From Ga0077555 sp050250755 (lineage in GTDB: Bacteria > Pseudomonadota > Alphaproteobacteria > Rhizobiales > Hyphomicrobiaceae), in contig JBFWOB010000005.1 in NCBI GenBank assembly GCA_050250755.1, positions 115,229 to 179,228 on the forward strand: a stretch of 64,000 nucleotides of DNA, written 5' to 3'. This document shows, piece by piece, positions 40,406 to 49,144 of the stretch. The position numbers and the translations under genes were made by a program. Positions within the stretch are counted from its first letter, which is position 1, and each line of letters begins with the position of its first letter. The notes beneath the pieces are model-generated. The model did not search any database. It had not been told where the DNA came from and worked only from the letters and a program-made list of their open reading frames with translations.

Positions 40406-42252
40406 CCCGTTGCCTTCTCGTCATCATCGCCACGCACCGTGACCGGCCTGACGGCCGTGATCTTGGCATTCGGAAATTGCTCCAGAAGCTCGGCGAGTGC
40501 GGAGTGCTTCTTCAGGGCTTCAAGTTCCGCCGCCTCCTGCGCGCGCCGCACCTCACCAAGCGTTGGGGCGCCGGTTTGCCGGGATACGGCAACAATCCAG
40601 CGCCGGCCGGTCCACTTGTTCAGCTTCTCGCGCAACTCGTTCGCGATTTCAGGTGGCGCCCCCTGCAGTAAGGCCAACTCGATCGCGCCGCCCGCATCGA
40701 ACTTGACGAGGCTGACATGCTCCTCGAGGTGCACCTTCAGTCGTGCATCGCGACGTCGGCCGACAACCGCAACCACCTCCTCGAACGATCGCGGATCGTC
40801 AAATCCCGCCGCCACTGCCGGCACCACCTCGGGATTATCCTCGTCCATCACTTCCGGATCGAAAGGATCGAGCTCCGATGATGAGCCATAATCGTCGAGG
40901 CTCGCGGGCGGCGGCGGTTCGTCGCTATCTGAAGCCCGAGGCACGGCGTGCGGCGCGACTGTGTTGAGCGGCCCTCGCGTGTCTGCGGCAGGCGCGCGCT
41001 CGGCAGCGTCTTTTGGGGCGCGTCTTGCGGGGACACCGCCCCCCAAAGTGCGGATAATATCCTCCGGCGATGGCAGATCGGCCGCATGTGCAATTCGGAT
41101 CAGAACCATCTCCGCCGCAGAAAGTGCATTTGGCGCTCGCCCAGCCTCATCGAGGCCTTTCAGCAGCATCGCCCACGCACGCGACAAAACTGCTGTAGAC
41201 GCCTTGGTTGCCAGCGCTGCCGCGCGTCGCTTCTCCTCCGCCGAGAGCCCATCCCCCGCCGCGTCCTCTCCCGCGACGCGCACGCGCGTCGAAACGTGCA
41301 CCGCTTCGCCGAGATCGGCGAGCGTCTGGATCGGATCGGCACCATCACGGTGCAAGGCGCCGAACGCTGAGAGCGCGCCCGCGGCGTCGCCCGAAAGCAG
41401 CAGTTCCAGAAGATCGAACAGGCGCCCACGGTCGGCGAGGCCGAGCATCGCCCGCACGCTGGCCTCGGCGACCGTTCCGGAGCCCATCGCGATCGCCTGA
41501 TCGAGCACGGAAAGCCCGTCGCGCACGGATCCTCCCGCAGCGCGCGCGATCAGCGCCAGCGCATCGTCTTCCGCCTTGGCGCCTTCCTTCTCGACGATCC
41601 GCTTGAAGTGCGCCGCCAGCAGCGGCACGTCCACGCGTCGGAGATCGAACCGCTGGCAGCGCGAGAGCACCGTCACCGGAACTTTCCGGATCTCGGTCGT
41701 CGCAAAGATGAATTTGACGTGCGGCGGTGGTTCCTCGAGCGTTTTCAGAAGGGCATTGAATGCGCCCTTCGACAGCATATGCACCTCGTCGATGATGAAC
41801 ACCTTGTACCGGGCCACCATCGGCTTGTAGCGCGCGCTCTCGATGATTTCGCGCATGTTGTCGACGCCGATGTTCGAGGCCGCGTCCATTTCGATGACGT
41901 CCGGATGCCGACTCTCGATGATCTCGCGGCAATGCCGACCGGGCTTCGCGAGGTCGATCGATGGTTTGTCGAGGCCATCCGCGTCAGTATAATTGAGCGC
42001 CCGGGCCAGAATGCGTGCGGTCGTCGTCTTGCCCACGCCGCGTACGCCCGTCAGCATGTAGGCCTGCGCAATACGTTCGGTGGCGAACGCGTTGCTCAGC
42101 GTCGTCACCATGGCATCCTGACCGATCAGATCGTCGAATGTTTGCGGCCGATATTTCCGGGCGAGCACCACATAACCCGAGGGCTCCTGTCCGGATGAAG
42201 CACCGAACAGCCCAGGGCCGGGCTCGGAATGCGTATTCTCGTCATCGCTCAT
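40402..42252 (-). CDS. dnaX: DNA polymerase III subunits gamma and tau (DnaX)
   Basis: A 616-residue clamp-loader ATPase: VLARKYRPQTFDDLIGQD, Walker A GVRGVGKTTTAR, Walker B VFIIDEVHMLS, sensor and arginine-finger segment TVLSRCQRFDLRR. Of the E. coli zinc-module cysteines only one remains (GRHCREI), as is common in alphaproteobacteria. The C-terminal third has an acidic, Pro-rich linker and a conserved tau-like end (WTGRRWIVAVSRQ). Start MSDDENTH at 42252. The SRP RNA gene ffs lies just upstream on the same strand, a known association. The stop codon lies inside an inverted repeat. Confidence 0.96.
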   Translation of the reverse strand: MSDDENTHSEPGPGLFGASSGQEPSGYVVLARKYRPQTFDDLIGQDAMVTTLSNAFATERIAQAYMLTGVRGVGKTTTARILARALNYTDADGLDKPSIDLAKPGRHCREIIESRHPDVIEMDAASNIGVDNMREIIESARYKPMVARYKVFIIDEVHMLSKGAFNALLKTLEEPPPHVKFIFATTEIRKVPVTVLSRCQRFDLRRVDVPLLAAHFKRIVEKEGAKAEDDALALIARAAGGSVRDGLSVLDQAIAMGSGTVAEASVRAMLGLADRGRLFDLLELLLSGDAAGALSAFGALHRDGADPIQTLADLGEAVHVSTRVRVAGEDAAGDGLSAEEKRRAAALATKASTAVLSRAWAMLLKGLDEAGRAPNALSAAEMVLIRIAHAADLPSPEDIIRTLGGGVPARRAPKDAAERAPAADTRGPLNTVAPHAVPRASDSDEPPPPASLDDYGSSSELDPFDPEVMDEDNPEVVPAVAAGFDDPRSFEEVVAVVGRRRDARLKVHLEEHVSLVKFDAGGAIELALLQGAPPEIANELREKLNKWTGRRWIVAVSRQTGAPTLGEVRRAQEAAELEALKKHSALAELLEQFPNAKITAVRPVTVRGDDDEKATG

Positions 42253-42382
42253 AGTCGGAACGCAGACCTCCGCGCTGGTTGCCGCGGCGGTCCTCGGCTT
42301 CCGCCGCCGGACGCGGCACCGCAGTCTGCCTGCCGGCACGAGGCTCGCGCGCGATCGGATCGGGCATCGTCTGGCCCGAATT

Positions 42383-42476
42383 GAGAGGTTGGACAGCGAC
42401 CCGAGTCCAGTTCGTTAGGGCTGCTTCCTTCCGGACCTGACCCGGTTGGCGAAGGACGCGTCCGTGCCAACCTCCC
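42383..42476 (-). ncRNA. ffs: Signal recognition particle RNA (small bacterial type, 4.5S)
   Basis: On the minus strand the apical domain reads GGTCAGGTCCGGAAGGAAGC, continuing into AGCC: this is the conserved SRP helix 8 with the GGAA tetraloop and the asymmetric loop bound by Ffh. The closing helix is GAGGTTGG near 42475-42468 paired with CCAACCTC near 42392-42385, giving a transcript of about 94 nt. SRP RNA with Ffh targets nascent membrane proteins. It lies about 130 bp upstream of dnaX, the usual place. Exact ends are estimated from the closing stem. Confidence 0.95.
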
Positions 42477-42545
42477 GCGACCTACTTAAGGGACCGCGCG
42501 CCGCCTCGCAACGCCTTCCGGACAGTCCGACGAAATAAAGACGAC

Positions 42546-42567
42546 CGCCCATTGGGGGATGGGCGGC
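42546..42567 (-). terminator. Hairpin after the TRAP permease gene
   Basis: CCGCCCAT (42546-42553) pairs with ATGGGCGG (42560-42567) around TGGGGG. It lies 32 bp downstream of the dctM stop and upstream of ffs. No long T-tract follows, so it is a moderate candidate for ending the TRAP transcript. Confidence 0.5.
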
Positions 42568-42598
42568 CGCGATCGTCGTCATGGTGCCGCCAAGGCGA

Positions 42599-44122
42599 TC
42601 ACCTCAATGCGCGCATCAGCCACAATGCTATATCCGGGAAGAAGAAGAGCCCCAGCAGAACAATACATTGGATGACCATGTAGTCGGCCATACCTCGATA
42701 GATCGTCGCGAGTGACCATTGCGGCACGACGTTCTTGAGGTAATAGGCCGACATGGCGACGGGAGGACTGAGGAAGGCCGTCTGTAGATTGACTGCAACG
42801 AGTGCACCGAACCAGACCAGCAGCTCGAGCTTGGTCATGCCGCCGAACTTCAGCCGCTCGATGACCGGCATGAAGATCGGCAGGAAGACGAGGATGATTG
42901 CCGGCCACTCGAACGGCCATCCGAGCACGAAAATCAGCACCATGATGAGCGCGAGTTTCCAGCTGTCGTCGAGCGGCATCGCGATCAGCGAGTTCGTAAT
43001 GACGGATGCCGTACCGAGTTTGGTGAATACGGCACCGAACACGTTGGACGCGACAGCGAGGAACAGCACCATCGCGGTCGTGGTCAAAGTGCCGGTGCAC
43101 GCATTCTTGAAGCTTGGCAGATCGAGTCGGCCATAGATGAGGGCCAGAACCAGGGCGCCGAACGCGCCGCACGAGGCTGCTTCCGTCGGTGTTGCCAGAC
43201 CGCCGAGAATGGTCCCGAGTGTAAACCCGATCAAAGCGCTCAGCGGGGCAATGCCCAGCATGACGGCGCGAAAAAAGGGTTGCGTCACGTAGGCCCAGCC
43301 CGCAATCGCCGTAACAGCGGCAGTCGGAATAGCCCACCCGAGCGTGAAGGATCGGGAGACGAACAGACCCGAGATCGCATAGGCGAGCAATGCGGCCATC
43401 ACCGTGACGCATAAAAGGCCGAGTGTCAGAACAGCGAAGCTCACGCGTTCCGTCGTCATCATATGGTAGGCCTCGTCGCGCTCCTCCCTGGTCATCGCCG
43501 GACCAAGTGATGGATTGATGAGGCTTCGCCCGAGTGTGTAGATGATGTAGCAGCCGGCGAGCACGAACCCCGGGCCCATGGCTGCCGAGTAGAGCAGATT
43601 GACGGGCACGCCCATTGTGGGGCCCATCACCACCAGCATGACGCTTGGCGGAATGAGGATGCCAAGCGTTCCGCCGGCCGCGATCGCTCCGGAAGACAGC
43701 CGGCCATCGTAGCGGGCTTTGATCATCATCGGGCCGGCCATGATGCCGAGCACTGTCACCGCCGCGCCGACGATGCCGGTCGCCATGGCAAAGATGGTGG
43801 CGGTCAGGATCACGGCCAGATAGAGCGAGCCACGCACCGGCGCCAGCAGACTTCGCAGCGCGCCGAACAGGCGTTCCATCAGACCGGCCTGCTCGGTCAT
43901 GTAACCCATGAAGATGAAAAGAGGCACCGCAGGAAGGATTTCATCCTTCATTGTGCCCCAGATCTGCAGGTAAGCGAGGTCGAAGGTTTGGCCAAGTCCC
44001 AGCCCGAAACCGCCGAAGACGAGCGCCAGAAACAACAGCGTGAACGAGATCGGGAAGCCGACAAAGATCACGGCCACCATGCCGAAAAGCATGATGGCGC
44101 CGAGCGTTTCGTTGAGATTCAT
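42599..44122 (-). CDS. dctM: TRAP transporter large permease (DctM)
   Basis: This 507-residue protein has 12 or more hydrophobic helices and the DctM landmarks FIFMGYMTEQAGLMERLF, ATGIVGAAVTVLGIMAGPMM, GGTLGILIPPSVMLVVMG, GGLATPTEAASCGAFGALVLA and LSPPVAMSAYYLKNVVP. It is the ion-coupled translocation subunit of a TRAP importer. It is a long-form DctM with an extended central region (about 190-270), often seen with TakP/alpha-keto acid systems. It starts 4 bp after dctQ. Confidence 0.95.
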   Translation of the reverse strand: MNLNETLGAIMLFGMVAVIFVGFPISFTLLFLALVFGGFGLGLGQTFDLAYLQIWGTMKDEILPAVPLFIFMGYMTEQAGLMERLFGALRSLLAPVRGSLYLAVILTATIFAMATGIVGAAVTVLGIMAGPMMIKARYDGRLSSGAIAAGGTLGILIPPSVMLVVMGPTMGVPVNLLYSAAMGPGFVLAGCYIIYTLGRSLINPSLGPAMTREERDEAYHMMTTERVSFAVLTLGLLCVTVMAALLAYAISGLFVSRSFTLGWAIPTAAVTAIAGWAYVTQPFFRAVMLGIAPLSALIGFTLGTILGGLATPTEAASCGAFGALVLALIYGRLDLPSFKNACTGTLTTTAMVLFLAVASNVFGAVFTKLGTASVITNSLIAMPLDDSWKLALIMVLIFVLGWPFEWPAIILVFLPIFMPVIERLKFGGMTKLELLVWFGALVAVNLQTAFLSPPVAMSAYYLKNVVPQWSLATIYRGMADYMVIQCIVLLGLFFFPDIALWLMRALR

Positions 44123-44126
44123 CGGA

Positions 44127-44678
44127 TCAGACCTCGATCTTTTCGTGCTCGACGAGGAACTGTCCCGTCTTGGCGGCCCAAAGGCTCTTCATGAGCTCGG
44201 AGACGCCTTGCATGAAGAGCATCGCGAACGAGATCGGAATGACGGCGCGAAATGGCCAGATGATCGGCTGCCAGGCTCCTGAGTTGGAGCGCTCGTCGAT
44301 CGACATCGAGTAGAGAAAATCATCCCAGCTCGAATAGACGAGAATGGCCATCGTCGGCAGGAAAAAGACAATGAAGGCGATGCTGTCGATTCTGCCTTTC
44401 GTGGTGTTCGAGAATCCTTCCCAAAGCATGTCCGTGCGAACATGGGCGCCTTTGAGCAGCGCGTAGGCGCTCCCGAGCATGAACAATGCTCCGGAAACCA
44501 TGATGGTGACATCGAGGGCCCAAATGGTCGGATCATCGAAAACATAACGACTGATCACTTCATAGACGTTCGGTACGATGAGGAGCGGCACCAGAATGCA
44601 CGCAAGTGCAATGCCCACATATTCGGTAATCCAGTCGATCGTACGGATGGTGCCCAGATAGGCAGGTGATGGCTGCAT
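44127..44678 (-). CDS. dctQ: TRAP transporter small permease (DctQ)
   Basis: A 183-residue protein with four helices: YVGIALACILVPLLIVPNVYEVISRYVF at the start, VTIMVSGALFMLGSAYALLKGAHVRTDML (the conserved HVRxDxL motif), a third around FIVFFLPTMAILVYSSWDDFLYS, and a C-terminal ILPFRAVIPISFAMLFMQG-like helix. It pairs with DctM. The gene lies between dctP and dctM in one operon. Confidence 0.93.
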   Translation of the reverse strand: MQPSPAYLGTIRTIDWITEYVGIALACILVPLLIVPNVYEVISRYVFDDPTIWALDVTIMVSGALFMLGSAYALLKGAHVRTDMLWEGFSNTTKGRIDSIAFIVFFLPTMAILVYSSWDDFLYSMSIDERSNSGAWQPIIWPFRAVIPISFAMLFMQGVSELMKSLWAAKTGQFLVEHEKIEV

Positions 44679-44776
44679 CTTGATCCTTCCCCGAGGACGT
44701 TATCGGGACGACGTCACATTCAAAGCGACGGGTGAAGCGCCTGTCGCGTCCCCACCGCGAATATGGACACGATAAA

Positions 44777-44801
44777 CCGGACCGCGCGATGCACGGTCCG
44801 G
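44777..44801 (-). terminator. Intra-operon hairpin between dctP and dctQ
   Basis: CCGGACCG (44777-44784) and CGGTCCGG (44794-44801) form a perfect 8-bp stem followed on the minus strand by TTTATC. It lies 16 bp after dctP. Such partial terminators can keep the binding protein in excess over the membrane subunits. Confidence 0.6.
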
Positions 44802-44817
44802 CGATGAGTTGTCGACG

Positions 44818-45918
44818 TTACTTGCCGCCCCAGTAATGCGTCGCAGCCAATCCGTAAGGCGGATAGTAGAACTGCTTGGCAGGCACCGAGATCGAGGCGA
44901 ACGCTTTTTGCGAGTCGTAGATCTCCTTGAACACCGGGTTCTTGGCGGACTCACGCTCAGCGATCTTGTCCCACGCCTTCAGGAATTCCTTCAGGATTTC
45001 GTCGGGCGTGTGCTCGATGTTGACGCCGTGCTTCTCTCGGAATTCCTTGAGCGCGTCGGCATTCTGCTTCTGCCAGCGCGACCACCAGCGGAACAGCGTC
45101 TCCGTTGCAACGGCTCGGAACAGCTCTTGATTTTCCGACCCTAGGTCTCGCCAGACCTTGCCGTTCACGAGCAATTCACCAAACGAAACCGGCTCGTGCA
45201 GCGAAGGGGCATAGTGGTTTTTCCAGATGGTCTGGAAGCCGAACTGCAGATCCTCGATGCCGCCGACCCACTCCGCACAGTCGATCGTGCCGCGCTCGGC
45301 AGCGGGCATGATTTCGCCGCCCGGCATGTTCACCGTGCGCATACCCATCTCGTTATAGATTTCGGCTGCGATTCCGGTCTGCCGGCACTTCTGACCTTTG
45401 AAATCGGCCAGGCTCTCGATCTTCTTCTTGAACCAGCCGAGCGCCTGAGGGCTGGCGTTGAGAACCGGGAGTGAAACAACGTCGAGCTTCAGCGTCTCTT
45501 TGAAGAACTTCTCATGAAGCTGTTGGCCACCGCCCCACCAGTACCACGAAAGGTAATCCAGATGGTCCATGCCGAAGGGGCCGCCAGGGCCGCCGGAGAA
45601 CAGGATCGCCGCCTTGTTCTTGCCGACCCAGTAGCCTTCCCAGGTGTGGGCGCCATCGATCACGCCCTTCTGCGTTGCGTCGAGAACCTCGAACGCCGGC
45701 ACTACGGTGCCTGCGGGCATCGTCTCGATCTTGATTTTGCCGGCGGTGAGCTGATCGATGCGCTTCGCGAACATCACGAAATTTTCGTACTGCGTCAGTG
45801 ACGCTGGCCACGACGCCTGCATCTTCAGCGTCTTCTGTGCAGCGGCCGGTGCGCTCAAGCTGAGACCAAGCCCTACGGCAAGCGCAGGCAGCAGCCCGAG
45901 CTTCTTCCAACCTAGCAT
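44818..45918 (-). CDS. dctP: TRAP transporter substrate-binding protein (DctP family, TakP-like)
   Basis: A 366-residue periplasmic protein with signal peptide (LLPALAVGLGLSLSAPAAAQ). DctP features are LKMQASWP, DATQKGVIDGAHTW, the carboxylate-binding Arg in GQKCRQTGIAAEIYNEMG, and ERGTIDCAEWVGGIEDLQFGFQTIWK. The EWVGG and YWWGGG segments fit the TakP-type group that binds 2-oxo acids or lactate, though ligand assignment is inference. A GGAGG ribosome site precedes the ATG. It heads the dctP-dctQ-dctM operon. Confidence 0.94.
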   Translation of the reverse strand: MLGWKKLGLLPALAVGLGLSLSAPAAAQKTLKMQASWPASLTQYENFVMFAKRIDQLTAGKIKIETMPAGTVVPAFEVLDATQKGVIDGAHTWEGYWVGKNKAAILFSGGPGGPFGMDHLDYLSWYWWGGGQQLHEKFFKETLKLDVVSLPVLNASPQALGWFKKKIESLADFKGQKCRQTGIAAEIYNEMGMRTVNMPGGEIMPAAERGTIDCAEWVGGIEDLQFGFQTIWKNHYAPSLHEPVSFGELLVNGKVWRDLGSENQELFRAVATETLFRWWSRWQKQNADALKEFREKHGVNIEHTPDEILKEFLKAWDKIAERESAKNPVFKEIYDSQKAFASISVPAKQFYYPPYGLAATHYWGGK

Positions 45919-46243
45919 TCCGTTTCCTCCAATGTTTTTTTATTGATTCCCGGAGTCAGCACGGGACAGTGGCTGCGGTCAATCGGGATGACGAAATGTA
46001 GCGTTGAAATTTACATCTTGATCACTAACCGCACATGTGCACGTGCACGCATTATAGGCAGCCGACCTGGCCAAGCCTGGGAATGCCATAGAATAAAGCG
46101 ACGGAGCGGTTCTTCGCCAACCCAGCCGATTGGTGGTCGCGATGTATCTCGTCGGCCCCTTGTCGAGCCGCACGCCTCCTGATGACGAACGCAGTCAGGC
46201 GCGCCTATAGTTTTGCAGAAACACCCATCAGGAAGGAGACGCG
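45919..46243. other. Divergent promoter region between dctP and nudC, with nested palindromes
   Basis: The 325-bp gap serves two divergent genes. GCACATGTGC (46031-46040) and GTGCACGTGCAC (46037-46048) are perfect overlapping palindromes about 115 bp upstream of dctP and could be an operator for the TRAP operon. Nothing else is recognised. Confidence 0.4.
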
Positions 46244-47182
46244 ATGCACACGCTGGCCGCGAGCGCTTTGCTTGATCGCTTGAGCCCCAAGCGCCCCGAC
46301 AAGACCTGGGTCGACGGGCAGCGACACGACGAGCGGGCACGCTTTCTCGTCTTCTGCGACCTGAAGCCTGTTGTGGTGCCAGGCCCCGATCGATCGACCA
46401 GCGCACTCAAATGGCTGAGCCGCGCCGATGTCACTCGACTTCGACTTCCTGAAGACAATGTCCTGTTTCTGGGCGCCTCGCGCGACGAGGGCGTACCCCA
46501 TTTCGCCATCGCCCTCACCGACCATCAGGTGCGCACGATTGCCGGGGCTGCCGAGACGCTCCGGCCGGCCTTGGATCTCCGGTCTCTGGCGATGCAAGGA
46601 GCGCTGACGCCGGAAGACCAGTCTCTCGCCGGCATGGCCCGGGCCCTTGCCCAGTGGCATGAAAATGCCCGCTGCTGTGGCAAGTGCGGATCGACCACGC
46701 TTGTCAAGGACGGTGGCTGGCGGCGCAAATGCTGGGGCTGCGGCCTCGACTGGTTTCCGCGCACAGATCCCGTCGTGATCATGCTCGTGACAGACGGCGA
46801 GCGCTGCATCCTCGCGCATGAATACCGCTATGCGCCGGGTATGTACTCGACACTTGCGGGGTTTCTCGAGCCGGGCGAGGACATCGAGCACGCCGTGCGG
46901 CGGGAGGTTCTCGAGGAGACCGGAATTGCGGTCGGCCGCGTCGACTACTATTGCAGCCAGCCCTGGCCATTCCCGCATTCGCTAATGCTGGGCTGCATTG
47001 CTCACGCCGATACTGCCGAGCTGAAGGTTGATCTGTCTGAGCTGGCCGATGCACGCTGGTTCTCTCGCGCCGAAGCCTTGAGCATGCTCGAAGGCGCGCA
47101 CCCCGATAAATTGACGGTCCCCGGCAAGCACGCCATCGCCAACGCCCTCATTAGCGCCTTCGTCGAAGGCAAGACGAGTTGA
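46244..47182 (+). CDS. nudC: NAD(H) pyrophosphatase NudC
   Basis: The 312-residue protein has an N-terminal NUDIX-like domain, a zinc ribbon (CCGKCG then CWGCGLDWFPR), the Nudix box GFLEPGEDIEHAVRREVLEETGI and the NudC-specific motif SQPWPFPHSLM. It hydrolyses NADH to NMNH and AMP and also removes NAD caps from RNA 5' ends. CAGGAAGGAGAC directly upstream of the ATG is a strong ribosome site. It is divergent from dctP and convergent with the MerR gene. Confidence 0.95.
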   Translation: MHTLAASALLDRLSPKRPDKTWVDGQRHDERARFLVFCDLKPVVVPGPDRSTSALKWLSRADVTRLRLPEDNVLFLGASRDEGVPHFAIALTDHQVRTIAGAAETLRPALDLRSLAMQGALTPEDQSLAGMARALAQWHENARCCGKCGSTTLVKDGGWRRKCWGCGLDWFPRTDPVVIMLVTDGERCILAHEYRYAPGMYSTLAGFLEPGEDIEHAVRREVLEETGIAVGRVDYYCSQPWPFPHSLMLGCIAHADTAELKVDLSELADARWFSRAEALSMLEGAHPDKLTVPGKHAIANALISAFVEGKTS

Positions 47183-47216
47183 GCTGGTCCTGACAAGGAG
47201 GGCGCGAAGTCTTTGA

Positions 47217-48011
47217 TCATACCGTCTTGCGATACGCTTCGAGGGCGCGGCTGATAAAGAGCCAGCCGCGCTTCGATAGAGACGACGGCGTCGCTTGCAC
47301 GGCAGCTTCTTCGTCTGGGACATGAGCGTAGTACGCGGCGGCGTCCTTCTCCTGCCGCCGAAGGCTGTCGATGATGTCGGCCTCGCCCCGGGCGAAGTTG
47401 TCTTCGAATTCACTCAATCGTACGGCGGCTCTCTGCGCTTCGGCCGCCAATGGATCGCCCGAGATGGCGAGCGCTTCGATTTCACGGATAAGCGCCATCC
47501 ATTCGGCGTGGATTTCTTTCTGTCGGTTTCGTCCTGGCCTGCGTCTGTGCAGTCTGACAATCTGGCTTTTGTCATAGTATCGGGACACTCGTGGGTCATG
47601 GGGAAGAACCCTGAGTTCTTCCGCTGCAACGATCACGTCGATCAGAGTGTCGGTGTCAAGCGAGCCGCCGCGCTTCGTGCGATCTCCGGCCGCCGTCAAA
47701 GCCGCGATTGACCACTCAAGATTTTCTTTTTTACGAGCGAGAGCTTGCAGCTGATTATTCACAACCTCCGCGAACGCGGCTGAGTCCTGCGCCAGCACTT
47801 GCTTGCATTCCGCGAGCGTCAATCCTATGCGCTTCAGTGCCACGATCAGCTTCAACGGCTTTATATCGGAGCGTGTAAAAACGCGCCGACCGTTCTCAGC
47901 GCGAACTGCGGCGATCAGCCCCGAACGTTCGTAATGGCGTAGGGCGCGAACGGTCACGCCCGCAAATTTCGCAAGCTCGCCGATGGAAAGTGTCGCTGTT
48001 GGGTTCGTCAT
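47217..48011 (-). CDS. MerR family transcriptional regulator
   Basis: A 264-residue regulator: MerR winged helix (LSIGELAKFAGVTVRALRHYERSGLI, GRRVFTRSDIKPLKLIVALKRIGLTLAECKQVL), coiled-coil (about 80-115), and a long helical C-terminal domain resembling TipAS, which in other members binds small drugs. There are no cysteines placed as in metal-sensing MerR proteins. It is divergent, 155 bp apart, from an alpha/beta hydrolase gene, a likely target. Confidence 0.88.
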   Translation of the reverse strand: MTNPTATLSIGELAKFAGVTVRALRHYERSGLIAAVRAENGRRVFTRSDIKPLKLIVALKRIGLTLAECKQVLAQDSAAFAEVVNNQLQALARKKENLEWSIAALTAAGDRTKRGGSLDTDTLIDVIVAAEELRVLPHDPRVSRYYDKSQIVRLHRRRPGRNRQKEIHAEWMALIREIEALAISGDPLAAEAQRAAVRLSEFEDNFARGEADIIDSLRRQEKDAAAYYAHVPDEEAAVQATPSSLSKRGWLFISRALEAYRKTV

Positions 48012-48166
48012 ACTGCTTCTCCTCGCCGTCGAGTCGAGGTTAGCTCCTGACGCTGGGGGAGGATCAAGGGGGCCTGCGCCTTAGATTCCCTCGTCCGGGT
48101 TGGCAGGCAGAGCGAAGACCGATTAGCCTGACGGCAACATCAACCGCGAGCCGCGGGTAACGAGCC

Positions 48167-49057
48167 ATGAAAACTCCCGTCACCTTCTACAGCGAAGGCC
48201 ATAAGCTCACCGGTGACCTCTATCTGCCGGACAATCTGCCCAAGGGCGACAAGCGAGCCGGCATCGTGCTGTGTCACGGCTATACGGGGGTGAAAGACCT
48301 TTACTTGCCGGACAACGCGCGGGTTCTGAACGAGGCCGGCTACGTGGTCCTGACCTTTGACTATAAGGGCTGGGGTGAGAGCGAAGGCACGCGCAGCCGG
48401 CTCGCCCCGATGAGCCGTGTGGCCGACGTGCAGGCCGCCATGACGTTTCTTGGCCTGCAAGAGAATGTCGACGAGAGCCGGCTCGGCATCTACGGCACCA
48501 GCTACGGCGGCGCGACAGTCGTCTGGACCGCCGCAATCGACCCCCGCGTAAAGTGTGTCGTCTCCTGCGTCGGCATCGGCAACGGTGCCCGCTGGATGCG
48601 GTCCGTCCGTCGCCCCGATGAGTGGGTCGACCTGCTGGCGCGCTCGAAAAAGGATCGCGAGTCGCGCGTGTTGACCGGAAAGTCGGAATACGTCGCGCGC
48701 GAGGATGTGCTGCTACCCGACCGCCAATCGGCAGAGCTCGCGGCCGCCGCACGCAAAAACAATCCGAACGCCGTTGGAACGATCCCGCTTGAGTACATCG
48801 ACGAGACCCTTCAATTCAATCCGGAATGGGTCGTCGATAAAATCGCGCCTCGTCCTTTGTTGCTCATTACGACGGACGACGACCGACTTGTGCCGCCTGA
48901 CGAGTCCGAGGCTCTCTATGCAAAGGCCGGCGAGCCGAAGAAGCTCGTGACCCTTAAAGACTGGGGGCATTACGAGGTCTATGCAGGCCGCGCCTTCGAG
49001 GAGGTGATGGGCGAGACGACGGTGTGGTTCCAGCGGTATTTGCCAAGCCGCATATAG
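48167..49057 (+). CDS. Alpha/beta hydrolase
   Basis: This 296-residue protein resembles dienelactone-hydrolase/X-Pro-peptidase-like cytosolic hydrolases: VLCHGYTG (oxyanion region), nucleophile elbow IYGTSYGGAT (Ser about 122), an Asp in TTDDDRLVPP and the catalytic His in KDWGHYEVY. Substrate unknown. The start at MKTPVTFYSEGHKLTG matches the group. It is divergent from the MerR gene. Confidence 0.88.
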   Translation: MKTPVTFYSEGHKLTGDLYLPDNLPKGDKRAGIVLCHGYTGVKDLYLPDNARVLNEAGYVVLTFDYKGWGESEGTRSRLAPMSRVADVQAAMTFLGLQENVDESRLGIYGTSYGGATVVWTAAIDPRVKCVVSCVGIGNGARWMRSVRRPDEWVDLLARSKKDRESRVLTGKSEYVAREDVLLPDRQSAELAAAARKNNPNAVGTIPLEYIDETLQFNPEWVVDKIAPRPLLLITTDDDRLVPPDESEALYAKAGEPKKLVTLKDWGHYEVYAGRAFEEVMGETTVWFQRYLPSRI

Positions 49058-49065
49058 CCACAATA

Positions 49066-49110
49066 AACGTCATGCCCGCGGAGGCGGGTGGCCAACAGCC
49101 ATCGCGTCTG
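49066..49110. repeat. Intergenic repeat copy 2 (CGTCATGCCCGC unit)
   Basis: AAACGTCATGCCCGC at 49066-49079 followed by GGAGGCGGGTGGCCAACAGC repeats the unit seen at 39817. Here it occupies the gap between the convergent hydrolase and ccr genes. CCCGC/GCGGG arms make a small palindrome. Confidence 0.6.
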
Positions 49111-49144
49111 GGCGCCAGATGTTCCGCCTCCTCGCCGTCCACGT

